Shown: one piece after another, positions 6,386-6,624 of the stretch
Numbering within the stretch: the stretch's first letter is position 1
How the letters are laid out: every line of letters starts with the position of its first letter
Origin: an uncultured Oscillospiraceae bacterium
Lineage (GTDB): Bacteria > Bacillota > Clostridia > Oscillospirales > Acutalibacteraceae
Direction: 5' to 3'
DNA length: 6,624 bases
Assembly: GCA_902462665.1 (NCBI GenBank)
Contig: CABQCM010000080.1
Coordinates: 1 to 6,624 of the forward strand
Notes under the pieces: generated by a model
What the model saw: the letters and a program-made list of their open reading frames with translations, nothing else
What the model was told of the DNA's origin: nothing
Database searches by the model: none
Program-made: the position numbers and the translations under genes

Positions 6386-6407
6386 AGATTGGCGCGTGAA
6401 AGCATTC

Positions 6408-6624
6408 ATGAAACGACCCGCTTTGAAACTTCGTTTGTCCTATCCCCGGCGCATCGCCATCGGTTTCGGCCTGATTATCCTGGCCGGCACCCTGCTGCTA
6501 ATGCTGCCGGTTTCCTCTGCCTCGGGGCGCGCGACCCCCTTTCTCGACGCGCTGTTTACCGCGACCTCGGCCACCTGCGTTACCGGGCTGGTGGTGGTAG
6601 ACACGGCGGCGCACTGGTCACTGT
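6408..6624 (+). CDS. ktrB: KtrB/TrkH-family potassium uptake channel subunit (3' truncated by window)
   Basis: The first 72 codons are present and the frame is open to the window end. After a short basic start (MKRPALKLRLSYPRR) comes a first membrane helix, IAIGFGLIILAGTLLLMLP (16-34). A pore-helix and selectivity-filter segment follows, PFLDALFTATSATCVTGLVVVDT (44-66), with the filter glycine at G60 in CVTG. This is the first of four M1-P-M2 repeats in the Trk/Ktr/HKT superfamily. The absence of two extra N-terminal helices favours KtrB over TrkH of proteobacteria. It would import K+ with Na+ or alone, together with a cytoplasmic KtrA/TrkA regulatory ring; that gene may lie downstream, outside the window. 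The ATG has only a weak GTGAAAG before it, and a GTG at 6396 is an alternative start. Confidence 0.9.
   Translation, partial: MKRPALKLRLSYPRRIAIGFGLIILAGTLLLMLPVSSASGRATPFLDALFTATSATCVTGLVVVDTAAHWSL

Noticed and set aside
6330..6407. c-di-AMP (ydaO-type) riboswitch before ktrB
   Set aside because: The leader is too short and lacks the conserved elements of that class.
1..6624. CRISPR array, insertion sequence, integrase site or toxin-antitoxin pair
   Set aside because: No regularly spaced direct repeats, transposase, terminal repeats, recombinase or paired small genes were found on either strand.

Overview
The window looks like chromosomal DNA from a moderately GC-rich anaerobic Firmicute, probably a Clostridia member of the Ruminococcaceae/Oscillospiraceae type. 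This is inferred from a dockerin-tailed protein, near-consensus sigma-A promoters (TTGACA/TATAAT), GGAGG-like ribosome binding sites, a clostridial-type FAD dehydrogenase and a KtrB-type potassium channel. There is no sign of a mobile element, CRISPR array, tRNA or rRNA.

Layout: (1) 2-1306, plus strand, the 3' part of a gene for a probable secreted beta-helix protein ending in a type I dockerin. (2) 1307-1548, a convergent intergenic stretch with a strong terminator for the dockerin gene and a weaker hairpin facing the other way. (3) 1549-2964, minus strand, a COG2509-type FAD-dependent dehydrogenase. (4) 2965-3297, a divergent control region with one promoter per direction, each overlapped or followed by its own inverted repeat. 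(5) 3298-6240, plus strand, a compact unit: an ArsR/SmtB-family metal sensor, a P1B-2 Zn/Cd/Pb efflux ATPase translationally coupled to it, and a small TfoX C-terminal-domain protein, closed by a long perfect-stem terminator. (6) 6302-6624, a new promoter and the first 72 codons of a KtrB/TrkH potassium uptake subunit that runs off the window.

The best understood part is the metal-efflux operon. The promoter is consensus at both hexamers with 17-bp spacing. A 12-6-12 perfect inverted repeat at the transcription start matches the ArsR/SmtB operator architecture. The regulator carries both a complete alpha5 zinc-site ligand set (D104, H106, H117, E120) and alpha3N-type cysteines (C61, C63 plus N-terminal C10). 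Metal binding should release the repressor and switch on the ATPase, which has an N-terminal CxxC metal-binding domain, a His/Cys-rich linker, a CPC transmembrane site and the TM7 Lys/TM8 Asp pair of the Zn/Cd/Pb subclass. Why a TfoX_C protein is the third gene is not evident from the sequence.

I did not find a clearly new biological system. The most open points are the uncharacterised operator over the dehydrogenase promoter, the dual-site metal sensor, and the TfoX_C protein placed behind a metal pump.
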